A stretch of DNA of 64,000 bases. It comes from VRUE01 sp047519745. Lineage in GTDB: Bacteria; Actinomycetota; Thermoleophilia; Solirubrobacterales; 70-9. The notes beneath the pieces were generated by a model. It was not told the origin of the DNA, did not search any database, and worked only from the letters and a program-made list of their open reading frames with translations. The stretch covers positions 1 through 64,000 of the forward strand of contig JAPVSJ010000009.1 in assembly GCA_047519745.1 (NCBI GenBank), given 5' to 3'. Both the position numbers and the translations under genes were made by a program. Numbering within the stretch: position 1 is the stretch's first letter; the number at the start of each line of letters is the position of its first letter. Of this stretch, positions 40,121 to 47,803 are shown in pieces.

Positions 40121-42382
40121 TCAGAGCGGAATCGGGTCCGAGGCGCCGGCGCCGAAGCGGCTGTGGGCGGCGTCGAGCAGTGGGCCCAGCTCGGGAGCGT
40201 CGAGCGATCCGTGGGCCCGCAGCAGGGTCAGCACCTCGTCGCGCGCAGCTTCGAGAAGTACGCCTTCCTCCGGCAGCTCGGCGACCGCGAAGCGCGGCAG
40301 GCCACTTTGCTTCGTCCCGAGAACCTCGCCCTCGCCGCGAAGGATGAGGTCCACCTCGGCGAGCTTGAATCCGTCGCGCTCCCTCTCCACCGCTTTCAGT
40401 CGGCGTCGCGCCATCCCCCCGGCTTCTTCTGGAAAGAGCAGGCAGTGGGAGCTATGTGCGCCTCGTCCGACCCGACCCCGTAGCTGATGTAGTTGAGAGA
40501 CGCCGAAGCGCTCCGCCCCCTCGATGATCATCACGGTGGCGTTGGGCACGTCGATGCCGACCTCGATCACGGTGGTCGCAACCAGGACGTCGGTGGCGCC
40601 GGAAGCAAACGCCTCCATCGCCTCCGCCTTGCGTGCCGAGGGCATCTGGCCGTGGATGACGCCGACCGAGAAGCCGTCGAGCTCCTCGACCTTCAACCGC
40701 GCGGCCTCTTTCTCCGCCGCCTTGCCCAGCATTTTTTCCGACTCCTCGACCAGCGGGCAAACGACATACGCCTGGCGACCCTCGCGCAGCTCCGAACGAA
40801 GGAACTCATACGCCTCCTCCCGTTCGGCCTCGTTCACGACACGCGTCTCAACCGGCTGGCGACCCGCGGGAAGCTGGTGCAACGCGGTCGTATCGAGATC
40901 CCCGTAAGCGGTCAGCGAGAGCGTCCGCGGGATCGGCGTCGCGGTCATGTGGAGGACATGCGGCGCCATCCCCTCGACTCCCTTCGAGTCGAGCGCCCGC
41001 CGCTGCTCGACCCCGAAGCGATGCTGCTCGTCGACGACGCAGAGGCCGAGGCGGGCGAACTCGACGTCAGGCTCGATCAACGCATGGGTGCCGACAACCA
41101 AGCCGAGCTCCCCGCTCGCAAGCCGGTCCAGCGCTTCCGTGCGCCGCGCGGCCGGCGTAGCACCGGTCAACAGGGCGAACGGCGTCGCCTCCTCGGCCAG
41201 CAGCTTCCCCAGCGTCACCGCATGCTGCTCGGCCAGCGTCTCGGTGGGCGCCATCAGCACAGCCTGGAACCCGGCTTCCAGCGCCCGCAGCATCGAGTAC
41301 AGCGCGACAACCGTCTTCCCCGACCCCACCTCACCCATCAGCAACCGCTGCATCGGCTCCCCGGAGTCCAAATCAGCGTCGATCTCGTCGAAAGCCTTCA
41401 ACTGATCCCGCGTCGGCTCGAACGGCAACGACTCGATCCACCTGCCCACCAGCTCGCCGGGCTTCCCCAACTTTGGCGCCGGCCTCGCCGTTCGATGCGA
41501 CTGCTTCCGAGTCGTGAGCAGCGCCTGGTACAGAAACAGCTCTTCGAAAGCCAACCGAGCCCGAGCCACCTCGACGTCGTCCTCGCTCTCAGGGAAATGC
41601 ACGGCTTTGACCGCATCGGCAGCTCCGGCGAGTCCTCTACGCACCCGCAGCTCCACCGGCAACGGCTCGAGCACATTCCCCACCCACCTGACCGCCTGCT
41701 CCATCCACCCCCGGATCCGCTGAGCTTTTAGGGCTTCGGTCGCAGGATGAACAGGAACAAGCTGCCGATCGGGGCGAGTGTGGGGTTGCCCAGCCGTGCG
41801 CGGCGTCCTGTTTTTCGCACAGCCGGCTTGGAGAGAGCCGCCGGACTCCAAGGCGAAAAACCCAGCGTCCGGCTGGGCAACCCCACGCTCGCCCCCCTCA
41901 AGCACCTCGTATTCCGACACCCTCAACCCACGTTTGTCCCTTGACCCCGTGATCAGCAGGGACGTGCCAGGCGACAGCTTCTGCGCCATCCAGGGCTGGT
42001 TGAACCAGGTCGCCCTGATCGATCCGCTTTCGTCGCCGACTTTCACGGACAGGATCGAAAGCCCGCGGCGGCGAAAGTTGCTCGGCGAGCCCAGCACCTC
42101 AACGAGCAAGGTCGCCTGCTTTTTCGGCTCCAGGCTTGCAACCGGGACGATCGTGCGATCGCGATGGCTGTGCGGAAAGCGCAGCAACAGGTCGCCGACG
42201 GTCCCGATGCCCGCTTCCGCAGCGGCCTCCGCCAGCTTGGGACCAACCCCCTCCAGGGCCTCCAGCGAGATGTCCAACACGCTCGGCCGCGGCCAGTGGA
42301 CGGGGGCGTCGAGCAGTTGCGCCCGCGACAGCTCCGCAGCGCCGGCGAAGGAGCGGGCTACTGGGCCGCTAGCAGCCACCAC
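40121..42382 (-). CDS. recG: ATP-dependent DNA helicase RecG, carrying a palindrome-encoded insert
   Basis: A 753-residue RecG that reverses stalled forks and migrates Holliday junctions. Wedge/OB region: LEGVGPKLAEAAAEAGIGTV, then FFNQPW-type segment (WFNQPWMAQKLSPG). Helicase motifs: I MGEVGSGKTVVALY, DEQH VVDEQHRFGVEQR, III HMTATPIPRTL and VI QLRGRVGRG. Between EYEVLEGG and DRQLVPVHPATEAL, in the wedge domain, ~40 residues (GVAQPDAGFFALES...CAKNRTPRTAGQPHTR) are encoded by palindromic element B and have no RecG counterpart. The frame is uninterrupted. GTG 42382 overlaps the fakA-like stop by 25 nt. Confidence 0.94.
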   Translation of the reverse strand: MVAASGPVARSFAGAAELSRAQLLDAPVHWPRPSVLDISLEALEGVGPKLAEAAAEAGIGTVGDLLLRFPHSHRDRTIVPVASLEPKKQATLLVEVLGSPSNFRRRGLSILSVKVGDESGSIRATWFNQPWMAQKLSPGTSLLITGSRDKRGLRVSEYEVLEGGERGVAQPDAGFFALESGGSLQAGCAKNRTPRTAGQPHTRPDRQLVPVHPATEALKAQRIRGWMEQAVRWVGNVLEPLPVELRVRRGLAGAADAVKAVHFPESEDDVEVARARLAFEELFLYQALLTTRKQSHRTARPAPKLGKPGELVGRWIESLPFEPTRDQLKAFDEIDADLDSGEPMQRLLMGEVGSGKTVVALYSMLRALEAGFQAVLMAPTETLAEQHAVTLGKLLAEEATPFALLTGATPAARRTEALDRLASGELGLVVGTHALIEPDVEFARLGLCVVDEQHRFGVEQRRALDSKGVEGMAPHVLHMTATPIPRTLSLTAYGDLDTTALHQLPAGRQPVETRVVNEAEREEAYEFLRSELREGRQAYVVCPLVEESEKMLGKAAEKEAARLKVEELDGFSVGVIHGQMPSARKAEAMEAFASGATDVLVATTVIEVGIDVPNATVMIIEGAERFGVSQLHQLRGRVGRGAHSSHCLLFPEEAGGMARRRLKAVERERDGFKLAEVDLILRGEGEVLGTKQSGLPRFAVAELPEEGVLLEAARDEVLTLLRAHGSLDAPELGPLLDAAHSRFGAGASDPIPL
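41771..41895. repeat. Palindromic element B (125 bp) inside recG
   Basis: 26-bp arms at 41771-41796 and 41870-41895 match with one mismatch (outer end GGGGCGAG, inner GGGGTTGCCC). The core reads GCGGCGTCCTGTTTTTCGC ... GGCGAAAAACCCAGC on the plus strand, almost identical to element D. Since recG is on the minus strand, it translates the complementary orientation. The element is wholly within the recG reading frame. Confidence 0.88.
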
Positions 42383-43989
42383 CAGCTCGGCTGACCGCCT
42401 TCGTGGGTCTCGATCTCGACCCCGTCCGGGACGTGGGTATCGATCTCCTCGAGCGGGATCGGAGCTTCCTCCCCTGCCAGGAGGGTGACGATCTCGGCGT
42501 TTTCGGCCAAGCGTTCGAGCGTTGTGGCCAGGGTCGAGCCGGCGCCGCCCCAGGCGACGATCTCGGCCCCGACAAAGCCCACTGCGTCGCCCTTGCGAAA
42601 ACGTCCCTGGGCATCGTCACGCGCGGCTGGAGCGACTCCGCCGGTCGCGATCTCCGCAAGAGCGACCTCGAGGCGCCTTGCGTTCTCGGCCGCGGAGGCC
42701 TCCACGTCGAGCTCGACCAGCGCAAGCAGACCCGCCTGCTGTGAAGTGGCCGTGACCACGCGCGCCGGCTTCTCGGAGAGCTCGCAAGCACGCTCCGCGG
42801 CCATTATCACGTTCGAAGAGCTGGGCAGGACGAGGACTTCCTCGGCCGGCACCTCGTGGATGCCCGCGAGCAGCTCGTAGGTCGATGGGTTCAGGGTCTC
42901 ACCGCCCGGGACCACGTGCGCTCCAAGCTCGGCAAACAGGCGCTCCAGGCCCTCCCCGGCGGCCACCGCCAGCGCACCGGTCCGCCCTCCCGCGAGCCGC
43001 GCCCGGCGCGCGGCGATCTGCTCGCGCATATCGGCGACGTCGAGGTTGGTGACCTGGCCGGCGCCCTCGAACAAGGCCACGGCGGCTTCGGGCTCGTCGG
43101 TGTGGACGTGGACCTTGAGCGTCGCCTCGTCGCCGACGACGAGCACCGAGTCGCCCAGGCCCTCGAGGCGTGGCAGGAAGTCCCGGGCGGCGAGGCCGGC
43201 ACCGGAGACGATGAAGTTGGTGCAGTAGCGGTAGCGACTGTCCTCGTGGTGGGGGCGGCTGAGCGGCGGCGTGTCATGGTGCGAGACCTGCGGCGCCTCG
43301 GCGCCATCTCCACGCAGGCCGGCGACCACGCCGGCGAGGATCAGCACCAGGCCGTAGCCGCCGGCGTCGACGACGCCGGATTCGCGTAGCACCTCAAGCT
43401 GCTCGGGGGTGCGCTCTACAGCGCGCTGGCCGTCGGCGATCGCCTGCTCGAGCACCTCGGCGAGGACGGCGTCCTGCTGCTCGTCGCTGACCCCTTGATC
43501 GAGGCGCTGCTTCTCCGCCTCCAGATGGGCAAGCTGGCGGGCGATCGAGTGGGCCATCTCGCGGAAGACGGTCAGCATCGTTCCCTCGGCGGGGTCGCGG
43601 ACCGAGGCGTAGGCGGCGTCGGCCGCGCTGGCGAAGGCCGACGCGACGAGCACCGGGTCGACCAGCTCGCCGGGCCGGCTGGCAAGCTCCTCGGCGGCGC
43701 CGCGGACGATCTGAGAGAGGATGACCCCTGAGTTCCCTCGGGCGCCCATCAGCGCCGCTCGGGCCAGCGCCTGGACGAGCTCGGTGCGCCCGACCTCGTC
43801 GACCTCGAGTCCGTCGAGACGGTCGAGCTCCTCCATCACGGCGCGCATCGTCATCGCCATGTTGTCGCCGGTGTCGCCATCGGCAACCGGGAAGACGTTG
43901 AGGTCGTTGACCTCCTGGCGGCGCTCCTCCAGGTGGGCGTAGGCAGACGTGACTACGCGCCGGAAGCGCGCGATCGAGGGATCGGGCAT
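42358..43989 (-). CDS. FakA/YloV-like DAK (DhaL)-domain protein, probable fatty-acid kinase
   Basis: A ~543-residue protein. The N-terminal DhaL kinase domain (1-~200) has NDLNVFPVADGDTGDNMAMT and GARGNSGVILSQIVRGAAEE. The C-terminal FakA domain contains YCTNFIVSG, KVHVHTDEPEAAVALF and LPSSSNVIMAAERACEL. In firmicutes FakA phosphorylates FakB-bound fatty acids. The frame is open to 44511, but ATG at 43989 gives the family N-terminus (ARFRRVVTSAYAHLEERR). It precedes recG as in many Gram-positives, though the usual upstream Asp23 gene is missing. The plus-strand MMPL gene is divergent. Confidence 0.87.
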   Translation of the reverse strand: MPDPSIARFRRVVTSAYAHLEERRQEVNDLNVFPVADGDTGDNMAMTMRAVMEELDRLDGLEVDEVGRTELVQALARAALMGARGNSGVILSQIVRGAAEELASRPGELVDPVLVASAFASAADAAYASVRDPAEGTMLTVFREMAHSIARQLAHLEAEKQRLDQGVSDEQQDAVLAEVLEQAIADGQRAVERTPEQLEVLRESGVVDAGGYGLVLILAGVVAGLRGDGAEAPQVSHHDTPPLSRPHHEDSRYRYCTNFIVSGAGLAARDFLPRLEGLGDSVLVVGDEATLKVHVHTDEPEAAVALFEGAGQVTNLDVADMREQIAARRARLAGGRTGALAVAAGEGLERLFAELGAHVVPGGETLNPSTYELLAGIHEVPAEEVLVLPSSSNVIMAAERACELSEKPARVVTATSQQAGLLALVELDVEASAAENARRLEVALAEIATGGVAPAARDDAQGRFRKGDAVGFVGAEIVAWGGAGSTLATTLERLAENAEIVTLLAGEEAPIPLEEIDTHVPDGVEIETHEGGQPSWWWLLAAQ

Positions 43990-44070
43990 CGCCCCGAAAT
44001 CTAGCTGCCAGCGGCGGATGCGCCATCTCGACGAAGGCGACTGACCGCGTTCGCTACGGTGCCACGCTCG

Positions 44071-46257
44071 ATGAGACGCTTCGCCACCTGGACCACCGGC
44101 CACCGCGCGGTCGTGATCATCGGCTGGATCGCCGCCCTGATCGTGATGCTGGTGGCCTCCAGTTCGGTCGGCTCGGCTTTCACGGAAGAATTCAAGCTGC
44201 CCTCCTCCGATTCCCAGGAAGCCTTCGACCTGCTGGAACACAAATTCCCGCAGCAGTCCGGGGTGACGGCGGAAATCGTCTACAAGGCGCCGGCCGGAGC
44301 CGGCTCGGCAGCTGTGAAGAAGAAGATGGAGGGCGTCTTCGCCGAAGCGGAAAAGCTGCCGCACGTCAGCGAAGTCGCCAGCCCCTACAAGTCCGGCGGC
44401 GCCGCAGCAATCAGCAAAGACGGCGAAATCGCCTACGCGACGGTCCAGTACGACACCACCACCGACAAGCTCGAAAAGAGCGACATCAAGAAGCTCGTCG
44501 CGATCGGCCATGCGGCGTCGAGCGACGGCCTGCAGGTCGAGGTGGGCGGGGCGCCGGTCGAGGAAGTGCGCGCCGAAGAAGAAGGCGGCGACTCCTCGTT
44601 TGCGATCGGCCTGTTCGCCGCCGTCTTGATCCTGTTGATCACCTTCGGCTCGGTGGTGGCGATGGGCCTGCCGCTACTCACCGCCCTGTTCGCGCTCGGC
44701 GTCGGGATCAGCCTGATCACGCTCGGCACCCACGTTTTCGACACCGCCAACTTCGCGCCGGAATTGGCGGCGATGATCGGGCTCGGCGTCGGCATCGACT
44801 ACGCGCTCTTCATCCTCACCCGCTTCCGCAACGGGCTCGACGAGGGACTGGAGCCCCGCGACGCGGCGATCGCGGCCGTTGACACCGCGGGCCGCGCGGT
44901 CCTCTTCGCCGGTGTCACCGTGATCATCTCGCTGATGGGGATGCTGCTGCTCGGCATCAGCTTCCTCTACGGGGTGGCGATGGCCGCCGCGCTGGCCGTG
45001 CTGTGCACGATGATCGCCGCGCTGACCCTGCTTCCTGCCCTGCTGACGATCGCCGGCCGCCGCGTCGACCGGCTGCGCATCCCGGGCCTGGGGAAGCGCG
45101 AGCCGTCCACCGCCGAAGACACGCGCTGGTTCCGCTGGAGCCGCGAGATCCAGCGGCGGCCGGCCCTCTCGGCCGTCCTCTCAGGGGCGTTGCTGCTCGC
45201 CCTCTGCATCCCGACCCTCTCGCTGCGGCTCGGCTCCAACGACGCCGGCACCGACCCCGCCGGCTCCTCGACGCGCGATGCCTACGACCTGCTGGCGGAG
45301 GGCTTCGGCCCCGGCTTCAACGGCCCGTTCCAGATGGTCGCGGCGCTGCCCGGCAAGGGCGAAGACCAGGCGCTCGTCACCCTGCGCAAGACGCTGAAGA
45401 GCGAAGAAGGCGTGGCGAAAGTCACCGCGATCACGCTCAACCCCGCCGAAAACACCGGCGTGTTCCAGGCCTACCCGACGACCTCGCCGCAGAGCGCCGA
45501 CACGACCAAGCTGCTCGACCACATCCGCAACGACGTCCTGCCCCCGATCGAGCAAAAGACCGGGGCGCAGCTCCACGTCGGCGGCATCACGGCGATCTTC
45601 GAGGACTTCGGCGATGCGATCTCGGAAAAGCTGCCGCTCTTCATCGGCGTCGTCCTGCTGCTCTCGGCGCTGCTGCTGATGATCGTCTTCCGCTCCGTAC
45701 TGGTGCCGCTGAAGGCGATAACGATGAACCTGCTCAGCATCGGCGCCGCCTTCGGCCTGATCGTCGCCGTCTTCCAGTGGGGCTGGGGCGCGAGCATCAT
45801 CGGCATCGACGGCACCGGCCCGATCGTCTCCTTCTTCCCCGTCTTCCTCTTCGCGATCGTCTTCGGGCTCTCGATGGACTACGAGGTCTTCCTGATGTCG
45901 CGGATCCACGAGGAGTGGGAGCACAAGCACGATGCGACCCTCGCCGTCACCCGCGGCCTCGCCCTGACCGGCCGCGTGATCACCGCCGCCGCGGCGATCA
46001 TGGTCACCGTCTTCGCCTCGTTCATGATCGGCGAAGACCGGATCATCAAACTCTTCGGCCTCGGCCTCGCCTCCGCGGTCTTCATCGACGCCGTGATAAT
46101 CCGCTCGGTCCTCGTACCGGCCGTGATGCAGCTCTTCGGCCGCCGCGCCTGGTGGCTGCCCGCCTGGCTGGACCGCCTCCTCCCCAGGCTCCACGTTGAG
46201 CCGGCAGAGGGCGACCCGGCGCCGACCGGAGAGCATCCGATAGTCGAGAGCGCCTGA
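44071..46257 (+). CDS. MMPL-family RND transporter
   Basis: A 728-residue integral-membrane transporter with two MMPL repeats. Each has one helix, a large extracytoplasmic loop and a five-helix bundle: first helix AVVIIGWIAALIVMLVASSS, bundle 1 with GLGVGIDYALFILTRFRNGL, bundle 2 with VFGLSMDYEVFLMSRIHEEW. The GxxxDY pairs are the family signature for proton relay. It probably exports lipids or hydrophobic molecules using proton-motive force. GTG 44059 is an alternative start; ATG 44071 gives MRRFATWTTGHRAV. Next to rpmB only by convergence. Confidence 0.9.
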   Translation: MRRFATWTTGHRAVVIIGWIAALIVMLVASSSVGSAFTEEFKLPSSDSQEAFDLLEHKFPQQSGVTAEIVYKAPAGAGSAAVKKKMEGVFAEAEKLPHVSEVASPYKSGGAAAISKDGEIAYATVQYDTTTDKLEKSDIKKLVAIGHAASSDGLQVEVGGAPVEEVRAEEEGGDSSFAIGLFAAVLILLITFGSVVAMGLPLLTALFALGVGISLITLGTHVFDTANFAPELAAMIGLGVGIDYALFILTRFRNGLDEGLEPRDAAIAAVDTAGRAVLFAGVTVIISLMGMLLLGISFLYGVAMAAALAVLCTMIAALTLLPALLTIAGRRVDRLRIPGLGKREPSTAEDTRWFRWSREIQRRPALSAVLSGALLLALCIPTLSLRLGSNDAGTDPAGSSTRDAYDLLAEGFGPGFNGPFQMVAALPGKGEDQALVTLRKTLKSEEGVAKVTAITLNPAENTGVFQAYPTTSPQSADTTKLLDHIRNDVLPPIEQKTGAQLHVGGITAIFEDFGDAISEKLPLFIGVVLLLSALLLMIVFRSVLVPLKAITMNLLSIGAAFGLIVAVFQWGWGASIIGIDGTGPIVSFFPVFLFAIVFGLSMDYEVFLMSRIHEEWEHKHDATLAVTRGLALTGRVITAAAAIMVTVFASFMIGEDRIIKLFGLGLASAVFIDAVIIRSVLVPAVMQLFGRRAWWLPAWLDRLLPRLHVEPAEGDPAPTGEHPIVESA

Positions 46258-46260
46258 ATC

Positions 46261-46366
46261 CCTGACGTCGTAGGACCAAGCGAGGACGTGACGGCGGCGC
46301 AGCGACAGTGCTCCGCACGGCGCGTAGCCGCCGGTGCGTCCTCGCGCCGCGTCCTACGGCGTCAGG
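46261..46366. repeat. Imperfect palindrome G filling the MMPL/rpmB convergent gap
   Basis: Outer arms CCTGACGTCGTAGGAC (46261-46276) and GTCCTACGGCGTCAGG (46351-46366) pair with one mismatch, followed by GCGAGGAC/GTCCTCGC and an inner GGCGGC/GCCGCC. The structure spans the whole gap and includes the rpmB stop codon. It is likely a bidirectional terminator. Its length and nested arms resemble the other palindromes but share no core with them. Confidence 0.7.
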
Positions 46367-46553
46367 CGGCCTTGGTGACCTTGTTGGCCTTTAGGCACCG
46401 AGTGCAGACGTAGGTGCGCAGCTTGCGGCCCTTCTCTTCGATCCGCACCTTCTGCAGGTTCGGGTCGAAGCGCCGCTTCGTGGCGACCATCGAGTGGCTC
46501 CGGGACTGGCCGAACGCCGGTCCCTTGCCGCAGCTGTGGCATACCTTGGCCAT
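46362..46553 (-). CDS. rpmB: 50S ribosomal protein L28
   Basis: A 63-residue L28 with MAKVCHSCGKGPAFGQSRSH, TKRRFDPNLQKVRI and TYVCTRCLKANKV, retaining the four zinc-binding cysteines (CHSC, CTRC). ATG at 46553 is the family start; an ATG four codons upstream is less likely. In many genomes rpmB lies near the fakA-like gene and recG. Here it is separated from them by the MMPL gene. Confidence 0.94.
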   Translation of the reverse strand: MAKVCHSCGKGPAFGQSRSHSMVATKRRFDPNLQKVRIEEKGRKLRTYVCTRCLKANKVTKAA

Positions 46554-46577
46554 CGGGTCGTGCATGCTACCGTGATC

Positions 46578-46600
46578 GTTAGTTAGCTAACTGGACTAAC
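46578..46600. promoter_or_regulatory. GTTAG/CTAAC operator-like repeats before the toxin-antitoxin operon
   Basis: AGTTAGCTAACT (46581-46592) is a perfect 12-bp palindrome. Additional GTTAG (46578) and CTAAC (46596-46600) half-sites overlap or follow it. The segment lies between the divergent rpmB and antitoxin genes in a locally AT-rich patch. It is a good candidate for the antitoxin's autoregulatory operator. Confidence 0.55.
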
Positions 46601-46650
46601 TTAGATGGGTCGCAAACTCCGACGACCGTCCGACCGTGAGGGGGAGAGAA

Positions 46651-46938
46651 ATGGGCGCTGAGGACTTGGAGCAGGTGAACATGCACGAGGCCAAGACCCA
46701 CTTGTCGAGGCTGGTCGAGCGGGTGGAAGGAGGCGAGGAGATCGTGATCAGCCGCGCAGGGAAGCCGGCGGCAAAGTTGGTGCCGGTGAAGCTCGGCCCA
46801 CGCAAGCTGGGCGGATGGGAGGGCCGCATGGAGGTGCCGTCAGACGAGGAGTGGAAGCGGATGGACAAGGAAATCGAGCAGCTCTTCGAGGAAAGCGAGA
46901 TCTTCCCGGGCGAAAACAAGAGGCGCGGGAAGAATTGA
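46651..46938 (+). CDS. Phd/YefM-type antitoxin
   Basis: A 95-residue antitoxin. The Phd-like N-terminal domain has VNMHEAKTHLSRLVERVEGG and EEIVISRAGKPAAKLVPVK. The acidic/basic C-terminal tail (WKRMDKEIEQLFEESEIFPG) is the toxin-binding part. ATG 46651 follows GGGGAGAG. The stop overlaps the toxin start as TTGA. It is related in fold but not closely in sequence to the antitoxin at 23516. Confidence 0.87.
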   Translation: MGAEDLEQVNMHEAKTHLSRLVERVEGGEEIVISRAGKPAAKLVPVKLGPRKLGGWEGRMEVPSDEEWKRMDKEIEQLFEESEIFPGENKRRGKN

Positions 46939-47315
46939 GACTGCTGCTCGACACCCAGGTCTTGATCTGGACGCTGACCGACCCGGGGCGTCTTTCCAAA
47001 GACGCGAGGAGCGCGATGATCTCGGGCGAAAACCGAGTCTTCGTCAGCCTAGTCAGCCCATGGGAGATGGCAATTAAGGCGGCACTCGGCAATTTGACTC
47101 CGCCCGAAGACCTCGAGCTGCAGCTGACCGAGAACAGGTTCGATCTACTGCCGATCGCCCTGCGTCACACACGGGCGGTTGCGACTTTGCCCCATCATCA
47201 CGGTGACCCTTTCGACCGTATGCTGGTCGCCCAAGCGCAGGTCGACGGAATGACTTTGGTCACCTCGGATCGTGAGATCGAGCGCTACCAAGTAGCGCTG
47301 ATGCCCGCGATCTAG
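46935..47315 (+). CDS. VapC-type PIN-domain toxin
   Basis: A 126-residue PIN ribonuclease. Active-site acids: Asp in RLLLDTQVLIWTL, Glu in VSPWEMAIKAALG, Asp in GDPFDRMLVAQA and Asp in LVTSDREIERY. TTG at 46935 overlaps the antitoxin TGA; there is no upstream ATG in frame that avoids the antitoxin. The stop shares CTAG with the convergent ribH. All catalytic positions are kept, so it appears functional. Confidence 0.87.
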   Translation: MRLLLDTQVLIWTLTDPGRLSKDARSAMISGENRVFVSLVSPWEMAIKAALGNLTPPEDLELQLTENRFDLLPIALRHTRAVATLPHHHGDPFDRMLVAQAQVDGMTLVTSDREIERYQVALMPAI

Positions 47316-47803
47316 GCGAGCTGGCGCTGCAAAAGCGCCATGCGGGCAACGGTCAGGGCGGCGTTGCGCCCCTGGTCGCGCTTGCCTCCCCCCGCCCGTT
47401 CCAGCGCCTGCTCCATCGTGTCGCAGGTGATCACGCCGAAGGCGCAGGGCACGCCGGTCGCCAGCTGCACGTCCTGGATGCCGCGGGCGGCCTCGGCGCA
47501 GACGAAGTCGTAGTGGTCGGTCTCGCCGCGGATGACGACGCCGAGGCAGGCCACGCCCGCGAACTCGCCGCTTTCGGCGTGCAGCTTGGCGGCGAAGGGA
47601 AGCTCGTAGGCGCCCGGGACCGAGGCGTGACGGACGGCCGCTGGAGGCACTCCGGCCAGCTCGAAGCCCTCGTTGGCGCCACGCAGCAGGCGCTGGGCGA
47701 GGTCCTCGTAGAAGCGTCCGACGCAAACGGCGAAGCTGAGCGTCGAGAGGATCGAACGCTCGCCCTCGTCGAAGCCCTCCAGGAAAGCGCCGGGCTCAGC
47801 CAC
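47312..47803 (-). CDS. ribH: 6,7-dimethyl-8-ribityllumazine synthase
   Basis: A 163-residue lumazine synthase condensing 3,4-dihydroxy-2-butanone 4-phosphate with ribityl-aminouracil. Motifs: VCVGRFYEDLAQRLLRGA, VPGAYELPFAAKLHAESG, CLGVVIRGETDHYDFVCAEA and PCAFGVITCDTMEQALERAG. It is the last gene of ribD-ribE-ribBA-ribH and overlaps ribBA by 8 nt. Confidence 0.96.
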   Translation of the reverse strand: MAEPGAFLEGFDEGERSILSTLSFAVCVGRFYEDLAQRLLRGANEGFELAGVPPAAVRHASVPGAYELPFAAKLHAESGEFAGVACLGVVIRGETDHYDFVCAEAARGIQDVQLATGVPCAFGVITCDTMEQALERAGGGKRDQGRNAALTVARMALLQRQLA

